Assembly: GCF_036884845.1 (NCBI RefSeq)
Contig: NZ_CP145732.1
Coordinates: 6,138,001-6,202,000, forward strand
DNA from: Pseudomonas sp. MAG733B
Lineage (GTDB): Bacteria > Pseudomonadota > Gammaproteobacteria > Pseudomonadales > Pseudomonadaceae
DNA length: 64,000 bases
Direction: 5' to 3'
The notes beneath the pieces were generated by a model. That model was given only the letters and a program-made list of their open reading frames with translations. It had not been told where the DNA came from and did not search any database. Below are positions 18,298 to 28,187 of the stretch, piece after piece; the stretch's first letter is position 1; each line of letters starts with the position of its first letter. Made by a program: the position numbers and the translations under genes.

Positions 18298-18634
18298 CGA
18301 CGCTACTCCATGTGCATTTTATTGTTATGGCAGTGAGCACTTTTAAAAACGCTTGGATGACAGGGAGCCATGGCGTCCCAAAGTCATTCCAAAGTTGCAT
18401 CGCCCCGGTTTGTGCGTTTGCTCCGTTCTTAAAAATCCTTGAGCGGACTATAGCCAGCAGGTAGTAGTGCTTGATCCCTCTAAAGTGTGATTTGCGCCTG
18501 CCAGCCACTCTGGAACAGTCCTTTGCCGTGCCGACACCCGTCGGCACGGCAAGAATGGCTGAAAATTCGGATTTGACAAGCCAAGCGCTTGCTTGGTGGG
18601 GCTGGCGTGCCATTTCTGGCACGCAAAAGGAGGC
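18298..18634. promoter_or_regulatory. Gene-free 337-base gap with three perfect hairpins
   Basis: The gap lies between the acyl-CoA ligase stop and the DUF1302 start, both leftward. It contains three perfect inverted repeats: 18523-18552 (12-bp arms TTGCCGTGCCGA), 18581-18596 (6-bp arms CCAAGC) and 18605-18624 (8-bp arms GCGTGCCA, 4-base loop). None is followed by a T run on either strand. A weak minus-strand -10 (TATAGT, 18447-18452) may belong to the DUF1302 promoter. No credible gene is present. Confidence 0.6.
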
Positions 18635-20317
18635 TTAAAGCGTCGAAAGGAAGGTGCTGTTGGTAGCCTGCCATTCGATGATGTCGACGCGAATTTTCTT
18701 CTTGTCGAGCTTGCCGACACTGGTCTTGGGAATTTCAGTAACAAGGGCGATCTGGCTCGGGATGGCCCACTTGCTAAGGTGCCCCAGCTCCACGAATGGC
18801 TTGAGGTGTTCCTTGAGTTCCCGGGCCCCGATCTCATGGCCTTCACGGAGCACCAGCAAGGCAAACGGCCGCTCGCCCCACTGTGGATCGGCAATGCCCA
18901 CCACTGCTACTTCGCGTACCGCAACGTGACGACTGATCAGGTCTTCGAGGTCGAGGGAGGAGATCCATTCGCCGCCAGTCTTGATCACGTCCTTGATCCG
19001 GTCGCGGATATCGATCACACCCATGCTGTCGAGGGTCGCCACGTCACCGGTGTGCAACCAGCCCCCGGCCCAGAGCTCGGCACCCTTCTGCGGTTCGTTG
19101 AAATAACCCTCGGTGAGCCACGGCGCACGCAACACCAATTCGCCCTGGGTCTCGCCATCGGCGGGCAGGAAGTTGCCCTCGGTGTCGACGATTGCCGCTT
19201 CCACCAAAGGCCCGGGCACGCCAGCCTTGATCCGGTAAGTGGTGCGTTCGTCTTCGCTGCCGGCCATAAGCTCATCGTTGAGGTGTGCGCACGATACCAG
19301 CGGCCCGGTTTCCGACATGCCGTATGCGGCAGTCAACTGAATGCCCTTGGCCTTGGCCGCTTCGTACAACGCACGATTGAGCGCACTGCCGCCGATGACG
19401 ATTTTCCAGCCGCCGAAATCGGTATTTTGCGCACCCTTGGCGTTGAGGACCATTTGCAGGATGGTCGGCACGCAGTGAGAAAAGGTGACCTTTTCCTTGC
19501 GCCACAGCTCCACCAGGAATTCCGGGTCGTAGCGACCGGGATACACCTGCTTGAGCCCGAGCATGGTCGCTACATACGGCAGGCCCCAGGCGTGGACGTG
19601 GAACATCGGGGTGATCGGCATGTACACGTCGTTGGTGCCCAGCAGGCGCACGCTGTCGATCGCACCCATGATGGTCGACACGCCCATGGTGTGCAGCACC
19701 AGTTGCCGATGGGTGAAGTAAACGCCCTTGGGATTGCCGGTGGTGCCGGTGGTGTAGAACGTGGTCGCGACCGAGTTTTCGTCGAAGTCCTGGAAGTCGT
19801 ATTGCGTACTTGCGGCCGCCAGCAACTGCTCGTACTCGCCGATCAGGTTCGGCAGGTCAGCGGTCTTCTCCGGCAGGTCGGTCAGCAGCAGGGTTTTCTC
19901 GACCGTGGTCAGGTGCCCGGCGATCGCGTTGTACAGGCCCACGAACTCGCTGTTGACCAGCACGTAGCGGTCCTCGGCGTGATTCATGGTGTAGAGGATC
20001 TGCTCCGGCGACAGACGCACGTTGATGGTGTGAATCACCGCACCGATCATCGGAATGGCGAACATGCATTCCAGATAACGATGACTGTCCCAATCCATCA
20101 CCGCCACGGTGTCTCCAGGCTTGACTCCAGCCGCCGTCAACACGTTGGCCAGCCGGGCGACCCGTTCGATCAGGGTCGGGTAGCTGTAGCGCAACTGGTC
20201 GCGGTACACGATTTCGCGGGTTTTCTCATAACGCGCGCCGGACATGAGCAGCCGTTTGATCAGCAGCGGATACTGGTAAGCGCCTTCGGCTGGGGGAATA
20301 ACGCGTGTCTGCAACAT
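18635..20317 (-). CDS. Medium-chain fatty acid-CoA ligase (AlkK-like)
   Basis: 560 residues of the ANL adenylating superfamily. The AMP-binding P-loop is [11 protein letters not shown], the A5 motif YGMSETGP, and the C-terminal lysine region reads [12 protein letters not shown]. The closest remembered relatives are AlkK and the P. putida PP_0763 enzyme that activates medium-chain carboxylic acids. The reaction is acid + ATP + CoA to acyl-CoA + AMP + PPi. It heads a leftward cluster with DUF1302 and DUF1329, separated from them by a hairpin-rich gap. Confidence 0.88.
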   Translation of the reverse strand: MLQTRVIPPAEGAYQYPLLIKRLLMSGARYEKTREIVYRDQLRYSYPTLIERVARLANVLTAAGVKPGDTVAVMDWDSHRYLECMFAIPMIGAVIHTINVRLSPEQILYTMNHAEDRYVLVNSEFVGLYNAIAGHLTTVEKTLLLTDLPEKTADLPNLIGEYEQLLAAASTQYDFQDFDENSVATTFYTTGTTGNPKGVYFTHRQLVLHTMGVSTIMGAIDSVRLLGTNDVYMPITPMFHVHAWGLPYVATMLGLKQVYPGRYDPEFLVELWRKEKVTFSHCVPTILQMVLNAKGAQNTDFGGWKIVIGGSALNRALYEAAKAKGIQLTAAYGMSETGPLVSCAHLNDELMAGSEDERTTYRIKAGVPGPLVEAAIVDTEGNFLPADGETQGELVLRAPWLTEGYFNEPQKGAELWAGGWLHTGDVATLDSMGVIDIRDRIKDVIKTGGEWISSLDLEDLISRHVAVREVAVVGIADPQWGERPFALLVLREGHEIGARELKEHLKPFVELGHLSKWAIPSQIALVTEIPKTSVGKLDKKKIRVDIIEWQATNSTFLSTL

Positions 20318-20469
20318 AAGAATCCCTTTTCTGACTGCACGGTCGTGGCTGTTAAGTACGCACTGTAGTGCCCTTGTTCGCCAGCCAAATCAGCCAAAGG
20401 AATGATTTGCAGAGCCGCACAAATGCTAGCGTTGCGCCAGCATTTGCGGGTAATCGAGGACGGTATCGG

Positions 20470-21099
20470 TCAGTGCATCTCGGTAAACGCGAGCTTCACG
20501 CCGATTGCGATCAACACCGCGCCCATGGTCCGGTCGAACCAGTGACCCATACGGGCAAACCCGGCACGCACGCGCTGCTGGCTGAACAGCATGGCCACCA
20601 GGCAGAACCAGATCGCCGTAGCCACCGCCAGGTAAACCCCGTAACCGGCCTGCACAGCGAGCGGCGTGTGCGGATTGATCACCACGGTGAACAGCGACAG
20701 GAAGAACAGCGTGGCTTTCGGGTTAAGACCGTTGGTCACAAAACCGGAAGTGAAGGCGCCACGTGCGGTGCGCTCGCCGGCTTCCTTGTGCAGATCGTCA
20801 GTCACCGCTTTGGCCGGTTGCGCCCGCAGTGCCTTGAAGCCGATGTACAGCAAATAAGCAGCGGCAGCCCACTTCAAGGCGTTGAACAGTACGATTGACT
20901 GCGACACGATCAGGCCGATCCCCAGCAGCGAATACCCCACGTGCAGGAAAATCGCCGTACCGACGCCCAGCGCCGTCCAGGTGCCGGCGCGACGACCGTG
21001 GGTTACGCTTTCACGCACCACTACGGCGAAGTCCGGGCCGGGGCTGGCGACGGCCAGCAGGTGGATCAGGGCAACGGTCAAGAACTCGGTCCAGTACAT
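20470..21099 (-). CDS. LysE/RhtB-family amino acid exporter
   Basis: 209 residues with about six membrane helices and the family N-terminal signature (ASPGPDFAVVVRES, residues about 18-31). Members export amino acids or homoserine lactones in exchange for protons; the substrate is not evident. An AGGAG site precedes the ATG. It is transcribed divergently from hprA. Confidence 0.85.
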   Translation of the reverse strand: MYWTEFLTVALIHLLAVASPGPDFAVVVRESVTHGRRAGTWTALGVGTAIFLHVGYSLLGIGLIVSQSIVLFNALKWAAAAYLLYIGFKALRAQPAKAVTDDLHKEAGERTARGAFTSGFVTNGLNPKATLFFLSLFTVVINPHTPLAVQAGYGVYLAVATAIWFCLVAMLFSQQRVRAGFARMGHWFDRTMGAVLIAIGVKLAFTEMH

Positions 21100-21190
21100 G
21101 GGGGCTCCTTTAGGCCAAGCGTAACTATTTATTTCATCTGGTAGGCTCGGCAGATTACGCCTTCAGTTCATTGCACAAAAGGTACAGTTG

Positions 21191-22156
21191 ATGACGAACA
21201 TTCGCCGCGCCGTTTTCCTCGACCACCCGTCCCTGGATCTGGGCGATCTCGACCTCAGCCCGCTACGCGATTGCTTCAGCGATTTACAGCTGTTCGCCCA
21301 GACCTTGCCGGATCAGGTCATTGATCACCTCAAGGGCGCCACCGTCGCCATCAGCAACAAAATCCTGATCGATGCCGCCGCGATGGCTGCCAGCCCCGAC
21401 CTCAAGCTGATCCTGATCACCGCCACCGGCACCAACAACGTCGACCTCGCAGCCGCCCGCGCCCATGGAATCACCGTGTGCAACTGTCAGGGTTACGGCA
21501 CGCCGTCCGTGGCGCAACACACGATCATGCTGCTGCTCAACCTGGCGACGCGCCTCGCCGACTATCAGAAAGCCGTCGGTGAAGGTCGCTGGCAGCAGGC
21601 CAAGCAGTTCTGCCTGCTGGATTACCCGATTGTCGAACTTGAAGGCAAAACCCTCGGCCTGCTCGGTCATGGCGAACTGGGCGGCGCGGTCGCGCGACTC
21701 GCCGAAGCTTTTGGCATGCGCGTATTGCTGGGCCAGATTCCGGGGCGCCCTGCCCGGCCCGACCGTTTGCCGCTGGATGAACTGCTGCCGCAAATCGATG
21801 CGCTGACCCTGCACTGCCCGCTCAACGAACACACCCGTCACTTCATCGGCGCTCGCGAACTGGCCTCGATGAAACCCGGCGCGTTCGTGGTCAACACGGC
21901 CCGTGGTGGCTTGATCGATGAGCAAGCGCTGGCCGATGCCTTGCGCAATGGCCACCTCGGGGGCGCTGCCACCGATGTGCTGAGCGTCGAACCGCCCATC
22001 AACGGCAACCCATTGCTGGCCAATGACATCCCGCGCCTGATCGTCACCCCGCACAATGCCTGGGGCAGTCGCGAAGCGCGCCAGCGCATCGTGGGGCAAG
22101 TGACCGAAAATGCCCTCGGATACTTCAGAGGTAAGGCACTGCGGGTCGTCAGTTGA
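21191..22156 (+). CDS. hprA: D-2-hydroxyacid dehydrogenase, glycerate/hydroxypyruvate reductase
   Basis: 321 residues. The NAD-binding motif GLLGHGELGG (about 148-157) and the catalytic triad regions NTARGGLID (Arg), a downstream Glu, and TPHNAWGS (His) are intact. Its position between the LysE gene and rsmC matches hprA in P. putida. It reduces hydroxypyruvate or oxidises glycerate in glycerate and one-carbon metabolism. The ATG at 21191 is preferred over a TTG one codon earlier. Confidence 0.87.
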   Translation: MTNIRRAVFLDHPSLDLGDLDLSPLRDCFSDLQLFAQTLPDQVIDHLKGATVAISNKILIDAAAMAASPDLKLILITATGTNNVDLAAARAHGITVCNCQGYGTPSVAQHTIMLLLNLATRLADYQKAVGEGRWQQAKQFCLLDYPIVELEGKTLGLLGHGELGGAVARLAEAFGMRVLLGQIPGRPARPDRLPLDELLPQIDALTLHCPLNEHTRHFIGARELASMKPGAFVVNTARGGLIDEQALADALRNGHLGGAATDVLSVEPPINGNPLLANDIPRLIVTPHNAWGSREARQRIVGQVTENALGYFRGKALRVVS

Positions 22157-22189
22157 TAAACTGCGGCACTTTTTTCCACAGGAGCAGTT

Positions 22190-23188
22190 ATGGATCCGCG
22201 CAGTGAAGTACTGCTTCGTCAGGCTGAATTATTCCAGGGTTCGGTATTGCTGGCCGGTTTGCCCGCCGACGATTTGCTCGGTCGCCTGCCCGCCGCTCAC
22301 GGCTGGTGCTGGCATGCCGGTGACCAGGCCGCGCTGGACGCCCGTTTCGCCGAGCGCAGCCATTTTGGCGTGAATGTGCCCGAACAGGCTTTCGAGGCGG
22401 CCGTGGTGTTTTTGCCCAAGTCCAAGGACCTGACCGATTACATCCTCAACGCCGTGGCCTCGCGTCTGGAAGGTCGCGAGGTGTTTCTGGTCGGCGAGAA
22501 AAAGAGCGGCATCGAAGGCGCGGCCAAGCAACTGATGCCTTTCGGCAAGCCGCGCAAGCTCGACAGCGCGCGGCATTGCCAGCTCTGGCAAGTTACGGTG
22601 GCCAACGCCCCCGCTGCCAAATCGCTGGAAAGCCTGGCCCAGGAATACGAACTGCCGCTGGCTGAAGGCCCGCTCAAAGTCATCAGCCTGCCGGGCGTGT
22701 TCAGTCATGGCCGACTGGATCGCGGCAGCGCGCTGTTGCTGGAACATCTGGACAAATTGCCAAGCGGCCATTTGCTGGACTTCGGTTGCGGCGCGGGTGT
22801 GTTGGGCGCGGCGGTCAAGCGTCGCTATCCGCACAACCAGGTGACTTTGCTCGACGTCGATGCGTTTGCCGCCGCCAGCAGTCGCCTGACCCTGGCTGCC
22901 AACGGTCTGGAAGCTGACGTGATTACCGGTGACGGCATCGACGCCGCCCCGATGGGTTTAAGTGCGATTCTGAGCAACCCACCGTTCCATGTCGGCGTGC
23001 ATACCGACTATTACGCCACAGAGAACTTGCTGCGAAAAGCAGCCAAACATCTGAAAAACGGCGGCGAACTGCGCTTGGTAGCGAACAGCTTCCTGAAGTA
23101 TCAACCACTGATCGAAGAGCATTTGGGCGTCTGCGCGATCAAGGCCGAAGGACAGGGTTTCAGAATCTACCGGGCCAAACGCGGCTGA
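22190..23188 (+). CDS. rsmC: 16S rRNA (guanine-1207 N2)-methyltransferase RsmC
   Basis: 332 residues. Two-domain RsmC architecture: an N-terminal degenerate methyltransferase domain (about 1-165) and a C-terminal active domain with the SAM motif [11 protein letters not shown] and the catalytic NPPFH. The long form of 330-340 residues is typical of gammaproteobacteria. It modifies G1207 of 16S rRNA during small-subunit assembly. It begins 33 bases after hprA with a GGAG site. Confidence 0.9.
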   Translation: MDPRSEVLLRQAELFQGSVLLAGLPADDLLGRLPAAHGWCWHAGDQAALDARFAERSHFGVNVPEQAFEAAVVFLPKSKDLTDYILNAVASRLEGREVFLVGEKKSGIEGAAKQLMPFGKPRKLDSARHCQLWQVTVANAPAAKSLESLAQEYELPLAEGPLKVISLPGVFSHGRLDRGSALLLEHLDKLPSGHLLDFGCGAGVLGAAVKRRYPHNQVTLLDVDAFAAASSRLTLAANGLEADVITGDGIDAAPMGLSAILSNPPFHVGVHTDYYATENLLRKAAKHLKNGGELRLVANSFLKYQPLIEEHLGVCAIKAEGQGFRIYRAKRG

Positions 23189-23235
23189 AAATTTGTTCTT
23201 GCCGAATGGAATTTGCCTAGGCAGAATCCGCTCCG

Positions 23236-23433
23236 TCCTAGGGGAGTAGTCTCCCACGAGCGCCATGCTCGTCCGGCATACGTCAACATACTTGGTCCTC
23301 AGACCATGGCGTATGCGACCCAAGCGTCCGCATCAGACGGATCGCCAGGGTTTGACAAGACCTATGACACGAACACCTTACCCGGGGCGGGAAGGCTGTA
23401 CGTGTCATAGCCGTGTCGACCCGCCCCTTAGGA
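23236..23433 (+). ncRNA. yybP-ykoY manganese riboswitch
   Basis: The conserved core is recognisable: the L1 element GGGGAGTAG (23241-23249), a TCAACATAC segment (about 23282-23290) and the L3 element CAAGACC (23356-23362). It lies directly upstream of a GDT1-family Mn exporter, the standard regulon. Aptamer P1 would pair 23236-23242 with CCTATGA (23361-23367). The expression platform shows mutually exclusive partners: CTATGACACG (23362-23371) with CGTGTCATAG (23401-23410), and TCCTAGGGG (23236-23244) with CCCCTTAGGA (23424-23433), which contains the ribosome-binding AGGA. A translational ON switch for high Mn is inferred. Confidence 0.88.
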
Positions 23434-23442
23434 AAACCCCTG

Positions 23443-24027
23443 ATGCTGGATTCATTACTCGTACCCACCGCAATCGTTGCCTTGGCCGAAATCGGCGACA
23501 AGACGCAACTGCTCGCGCTCATTCTCGCTGCCCGCTTCCGCAAACCCTGGCCGATCATCGCCGGCATCGTTGCCGCGACCCTGGCCAACCACGCGGCGGC
23601 CGGTGCGGTGGGCGCCTGGGTCGGAGGTTTCTTCTCGGATACGTTGCTGCACTGGATCCTCGCGGCGAGCTTCGCAGCGACCGCGTTATGGACCCTGGTG
23701 CCGGACAAGATGGATGACGACGAAGCCAGCACCGCCCGCAAGTTCGGGCCGTTCCTGACCACGCTGATCGCATTCTTCCTCGCGGAAATCGGCGACAAGA
23801 CGCAGATCGCCACCGTGATGCTGGCCGCGCAATATCCGGAATTGTGGCTGGTGATCATCGGCACCACCGTCGGGATGTTGATCGCCAACGTGCCGGTGGT
23901 TCTGGCGGGTAACTTTGCGGCGGACAAATTGCCGTTGACGCTGATTCGTCGCCTGGCGGCGTCGGCGTTCTTCATTCTGGCGATTGTTGCGGTGTACAAG
24001 GCGATGCAGGCTAGCGGCTGGGTTTGA
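23443..24027 (+). CDS. GDT1/TMEM165 (UPF0016) family manganese exporter
   Basis: 194 residues with six predicted membrane helices in two repeats, each carrying the family signature E-I-G-D-K-T-Q (ALAEIGDKTQ near residue 15 and FLAEIGDKTQ near residue 115). Family members export Mn2+ or exchange Ca2+/Mn2+ with protons. The upstream yybP-ykoY riboswitch supports manganese as substrate. The ATG at 23443 is 9 bases after AGGA, which the riboswitch can sequester. Confidence 0.9.
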   Translation: MLDSLLVPTAIVALAEIGDKTQLLALILAARFRKPWPIIAGIVAATLANHAAAGAVGAWVGGFFSDTLLHWILAASFAATALWTLVPDKMDDDEASTARKFGPFLTTLIAFFLAEIGDKTQIATVMLAAQYPELWLVIIGTTVGMLIANVPVVLAGNFAADKLPLTLIRRLAASAFFILAIVAVYKAMQASGWV

Positions 24028-24043
24028 CGCGGTAAGGTAGTCA

Positions 24044-24178
24044 TTGTGGCGAGGGAGCTTGCTCCCGCTGGGCTGCATGGCAGCCCCAAACCAGATGATC
24101 GCGTTTTGTCAGATTCGACGCGTTATCCGGATTTACGGCTGCTGCGCAGCCGAGCGGGAGCAAGCTCCCTCGCCACAA
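24044..24178. repeat. REP-type inverted pair, class 2
   Basis: Inverted arms TTGTGGCGAGGGAGCTTGCT and complement, separated by about 95 bases, located between two convergent genes (Mn exporter and M48 protease). Confidence 0.88.
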
Positions 24179-24195
24179 GTGCCATCGCGTGCAGA

Positions 24196-25014
24196 TCAGG
24201 ACTTCCTGGCCTGCTCATACAACGGCATCACCTTCGGAATCGCTGCCTGCAACGCCGCGATCCGGCTGGTCGAAGCCGGGTGAGTGCTCATGAACTCCGG
24301 TGGCGAACCTTCCGAGGCCTTGGTCATCTTGTTCCACAGGGTGATCGCGGCATTCGGGTTGTAACCGGCGCGAGCGGCCAACTCCAGGCCAATCAGGTCC
24401 GCTTCGTTTTCATTGGCGCGGCTATTTGGCAAGGTCATGCCGTAGTTGGCCACGGTATCGGCCAGCGCCAGGGTGTCTTGCCCCAACCCGAACAACGCAC
24501 CAGCGCCCTGCTTCGCCATTTCCATGCCGTATGCCTTGGACATCGCTTCACGACCGTGCTCACGCAAGGCATGGGCGATTTCATGGCCCATGACCGCGGC
24601 AATTTCATCGTCGGTCAGTTGCAGGCTGTCGATCAGCCCGGTGTAGAAAATGATCTTGCCGCCAGGGCCGCAGTTGGCGTTGAGCTCGTCGCTCTTGATC
24701 AGGTTGACCTCCCACTTCCACTGGGCCGCATCCGGACGGAAATTCGGCGCCTGGGCAATCAGCCGGTCGGCAATCGCCTGCACGCGCTTGGCATCGCTAC
24801 TGGTCTTGTCCAGCACACCTTTGCTGGACGCTTCGCCGACGGTCTTCTGATAGGACTGGGCGTACATCTGGTCGACCTCTTGCGAGGACAACATGCTGAA
24901 CATGTATTGCTTGCGTTCAACACCCACAGCACCGCCGCTGGTGGTGTTGACAGACTGGCAACCGGCGAGCAGCAGAGCTGTGCCCAGCGCACACGAAACC
25001 AATGTCTTGTTCAT
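24196..25014 (-). CDS. M48-family zinc metalloprotease lipoprotein (LoiP/YcaL-like)
   Basis: 272 residues. A lipoprotein signal ends in LLAGC (C19). The zinc site is HEIAH (residues 144-148) with a downstream ENEAD supplying the third ligand. LoiP, YcaL and BepA-like proteases of this family act on outer-membrane proteins in the periplasm. The ATG at 25012-25014 follows AGGGAG; the preceding TTG codon is unlikely to be used. Confidence 0.88.
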   Translation of the reverse strand: MNKTLVSCALGTALLLAGCQSVNTTSGGAVGVERKQYMFSMLSSQEVDQMYAQSYQKTVGEASSKGVLDKTSSDAKRVQAIADRLIAQAPNFRPDAAQWKWEVNLIKSDELNANCGPGGKIIFYTGLIDSLQLTDDEIAAVMGHEIAHALREHGREAMSKAYGMEMAKQGAGALFGLGQDTLALADTVANYGMTLPNSRANENEADLIGLELAARAGYNPNAAITLWNKMTKASEGSPPEFMSTHPASTSRIAALQAAIPKVMPLYEQARKS

Positions 25015-25287
25015 CAAAAAACTCCCTGAAAACTTGACCGTATCCTAGGCGCGGAAAGGTATCGGCGCCAGATACAACGGGATATATGACGCGCATTTCA
25101 GACAAAGCTCTCTTCGCCGTAGGAAAAAATTCACAAACCCGCGCAAGCCACAGCGGCCAACCCGTCGGCAATGATTCATTTGCGACATCGAGCTCTCCAA
25201 AACAGTCATTTCACCCACACCCGCTCATGCCCCTTCAACCCCCTGCCGATACACCTCCGCAGACGACCTTTTGCGTGCGGAGCACCC

Positions 25288-27429
25288 ATGAAATTCAAAT
25301 CGATCCAGTTTTCCGTGGCGGCCCTGGCCGGCGCCATCGTTCTAAGTGTCGTGGCGGCCCTGGTCGTGTACGCGCTGTTTTCCGGTGCCCGGACGCAAGA
25401 CATGGTTCAGGAGCGGACCCAGGCGCAGTTCGAGCAAGTCATCGAACAGCGCCTGACCTCGCTGGCGCAAACCCAGGTCAGCCAGATCCAGCGTGAACTC
25501 GAAGCGCCGCTGCTGATTGCCGGCGGTCTGGTGCGGGTCAACGCGCTGATCGGCACACCGGGCGCTGATGGCAAAGCTGCGCTGAGCCTCAGCCGTGAGC
25601 AATTGATCGGGTTGATCAAGGAAAACGTGGCCAAGAACCCGAAGATCCTCGGCACCTACATCGGTTGGGAAAAAGACGCACTGGATCACAACGATGCGGC
25701 CTACATCGGCACACAGGTCGTGGGCATCGATGCCAGCAACGGTCGCTTCCTGCCGTGGTGGTTCCGCAATGAAGACGGCAGCCTGGGCCTGGACAAACTG
25801 GTGGACGTCGACGACCAGAAAACCCTGTCCACCGGCGTGCGCGCCAGCGAGTACTACCTGTGCTCGAAAGAAACCAAAAAATCCTGCGTGATCGATCCTG
25901 CGCCCTACAAGGTCGGCGACAAAATCGTCATGCTCGCCTCCTTTATTGAACCGATCATGCTCAACGGCGCCTTCCAGGGCATCGTCGGCGCCGACCTGTC
26001 GGTGAACTTCATCCAGGAAATGCTCCTGGGCGCCAACCAGAAACTCTACAGCGGCGCCGGGGAAATGGCCCTGATCAGTGGCAATGGCCGGATCGTTGCC
26101 TACACCAAGGACCCGAGCAAATTCGGCGAGAAGGTGAGCGACATCCTCGACAGCAAACAGATCGCCAACATGGCCAATCTCAAGCGCGGCGAAGTCACTT
26201 ACACCGTCGACAAGGCCCAAGGCCGGATCGAGTTGTATCTGCCGTTCGGCATCGGCCAGACCGATGCGCGCTGGACCCTCATGCTGCAACTGCCGCTGAA
26301 CGCGGTGATGGCCGACCTGCAAACACTTCAGGCTGACCTGAACGCACAGCGCAAATCCGACACCTTCGGCATGGCGATGGTCGGTCTGGTGATTGCCGGT
26401 ATCGGTTTGCTGGTGATCTGGCTGGTAGGCCACGGCATTGCCCGTCCGCTGAAACAGATGGTTGCCATGCTCGATGACATTGCACAGGGCGAAGGCGACC
26501 TGACCCGTCGTCTGACCAGTGACCGCGCCGACGAACTCGGTTCAATCGCCAAGGGCTTCAACACGTTCCTCGCCAAGTTGCAGGTGATGATCACCCAAGT
26601 GGTGACCTCGGTGCAGAGCGTCAGCGATTCCTCGGAACACACCGCCGACATCGCCATCCGCACCAACACCGGCGTGCACAAGCAAATGGCCGAGATCGAT
26701 CAAGTGGCCACCGCCGTGCAGGAAATGACCGCCACCGCTCAGGACGTGGCGCGCAACGCCACCCAGGCCGCGCAAGCCGCCAGCCATGCCGACCAGGCTG
26801 CCAGCCAGGGCATGGCGATCGTGCGCGACACGTCCAACTCCATCGGTGCTCTCGCGGTAGAAATCGGCCGGGCGGTCGGCGTGGTGCAAACCCTGGCCAA
26901 GGACAGCGAAAACATCAACGCGATTCTCACCGCCATTCGCGGGATCGCCGAACAGACCAACCTGCTGGCCCTGAACGCGGCCATCGAAGCGGCCCGTGCC
27001 GGTGAACAGGGTCGCGGCTTTGCCGTGGTGGCCGACGAGGTGCGCAATCTGGCGCAGAAAACCCAGAAAGCCACCGAAGAAATCCAGACCATGATTCAGC
27101 AGCTGCAACAAGGCACGCGGGATGTGGTGCGGGTGATGGAAGACAGTCAGAACCGCACGGACGAAAGCGTGCAGCACGCGGCCAAAGCGGCCGAAGCGCT
27201 GGAAACCATCACGCAAGCGGTGTCGGTGATCAACGACATGAACACCCAGATCGCCAGCGCTGCCGAGGAACAAAGTGCCGTGGCGGACGACATCAATCGC
27301 AACGTGATCAATATCGGGCAAGTGGCCAATGAAGTGGCGGGTGGCGCGGATGAATCGAGCGCGGCCAGTGCGGACTTGACCAAACTGGCGGAGCAGCAGC
27401 GGCGGTTGATCAATCAGTTCAAGGTTTAA
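25288..27429 (+). CDS. Methyl-accepting chemotaxis protein with dCACHE sensor
   Basis: 713 residues. TM1 is at about 7-30, a periplasmic dCACHE_1 domain at 36-345, TM2 at about 360-382, then HAMP and an MCP signalling domain whose tip ([21 protein letters not shown]) is conserved. It resembles PctA-type receptors in layout, but the amino-acid-binding R-x-WY pattern is not seen; instead the pocket region has C192 and C200 close together. The ligand is unknown. There is no C-terminal CheR-binding pentapeptide. The start was chosen at the ATG preceding TM1, after a GGAG; the frame is open upstream. Confidence 0.88.
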   Translation: MKFKSIQFSVAALAGAIVLSVVAALVVYALFSGARTQDMVQERTQAQFEQVIEQRLTSLAQTQVSQIQRELEAPLLIAGGLVRVNALIGTPGADGKAALSLSREQLIGLIKENVAKNPKILGTYIGWEKDALDHNDAAYIGTQVVGIDASNGRFLPWWFRNEDGSLGLDKLVDVDDQKTLSTGVRASEYYLCSKETKKSCVIDPAPYKVGDKIVMLASFIEPIMLNGAFQGIVGADLSVNFIQEMLLGANQKLYSGAGEMALISGNGRIVAYTKDPSKFGEKVSDILDSKQIANMANLKRGEVTYTVDKAQGRIELYLPFGIGQTDARWTLMLQLPLNAVMADLQTLQADLNAQRKSDTFGMAMVGLVIAGIGLLVIWLVGHGIARPLKQMVAMLDDIAQGEGDLTRRLTSDRADELGSIAKGFNTFLAKLQVMITQVVTSVQSVSDSSEHTADIAIRTNTGVHKQMAEIDQVATAVQEMTATAQDVARNATQAAQAASHADQAASQGMAIVRDTSNSIGALAVEIGRAVGVVQTLAKDSENINAILTAIRGIAEQTNLLALNAAIEAARAGEQGRGFAVVADEVRNLAQKTQKATEEIQTMIQQLQQGTRDVVRVMEDSQNRTDESVQHAAKAAEALETITQAVSVINDMNTQIASAAEEQSAVADDINRNVINIGQVANEVAGGADESSAASADLTKLAEQQRRLINQFKV

Positions 27430-27440
27430 CCTTCAGGCCT

Positions 27441-27508
27441 CTTCGCGAGCAAGCCCGCTCCCACATAGGAATGCATTTCAAAATGTGGGAGCGGGCTTGC
27501 TCGCGAAG
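27441..27508. repeat. REP-type inverted pair, class 1, reversed orientation
   Basis: Two class 1 units arranged with CTTCGCGAGCAAGCCCGCTC first, the opposite nesting to the other class 1 pairs, with only about 20 bases between arms. Located between the convergent chemoreceptor and SRAP genes. Confidence 0.88.
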
Positions 27509-27528
27509 GCGTCAGGACTGACAACACA

Positions 27529-28152
27529 TCAACCCGGCGTAAGACACTCCGGCCCATTGAGCTTCGGATCATTGACCATATTGGCCAGCACCCGCTCGCG
27601 CAACGCGGCAGGCTCACTGGCCAGCAACCCCTGCAAGACATGCAACGGCGTCTCGGGATCGAGCCACGCCGCCTGCCCTGCCTCATCCAGAATCAACGGC
27701 CTGCGCTGACTCGCCGCTGGCTGAGTGATCACCGCCGTACTCAACCACACCTGCTCCTGCACCGGATACGCTTCCCAGATCGCCGCAAAAAACAGTGACG
27801 AACCCTCTCCCGGCGTCAGCCAGAATGGCCGCTTGCGTGTGGTGCCGCGCCATTCATAGAAACCATTGGCCGGCAACAGGCAGCGACGCTCGCGCAAGGC
27901 TTGGCGAAACATCGGTTGCTCGGCCACGGTTTCGGCGCGGGCATGGGCCGGCGTACGGGACAGATCGGTCAGCCATGGCGGCGTCAGGCCCCAGCGGGCA
28001 CGGGCAAGCTCACGCTGGCCGTCCGGGCCGGCACGTAGCATCAACACCGAATCATTGGGGGAAATGTTCCACTGCGCCTGCTGATCGGCAGGAAAACCGG
28101 GCAGGGTCGCGAAGTCGCGGTTCCAGCGAAACAGGGCATAACGTCCACACAT
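27529..28152 (-). CDS. SRAP/YedK-HMCES family protein with altered active site
   Basis: 207 residues beginning Met-Cys (C2, the residue that forms the thiazolidine link to abasic DNA after Met removal). The catalytic glutamate is kept (E100, NGFYEW). The conserved asparagine of NARAET is His70 (AHARAET), and the IHxRMPV segment with the active-site histidine reads SQRRPLIL, with no histidine. The C-terminal GPEC is retained. Canonical members protect abasic sites in single-stranded DNA; this divergent copy may have changed chemistry. The ATG at 28150-28152 is required to place Cys at position 2. Confidence 0.85.
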   Translation of the reverse strand: MCGRYALFRWNRDFATLPGFPADQQAQWNISPNDSVLMLRAGPDGQRELARARWGLTPPWLTDLSRTPAHARAETVAEQPMFRQALRERRCLLPANGFYEWRGTTRKRPFWLTPGEGSSLFFAAIWEAYPVQEQVWLSTAVITQPAASQRRPLILDEAGQAAWLDPETPLHVLQGLLASEPAALRERVLANMVNDPKLNGPECLTPG

Positions 28153-28187
28153 GGGGCAGCACAACTCTTGATCAAACGAACGCCAGC

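Noticed and set aside
18593..20368. A 591-codon plus-strand frame opposite the acyl-CoA ligase
   Set aside because: The minus strand encodes all ANL-family motifs; the plus frame has none.
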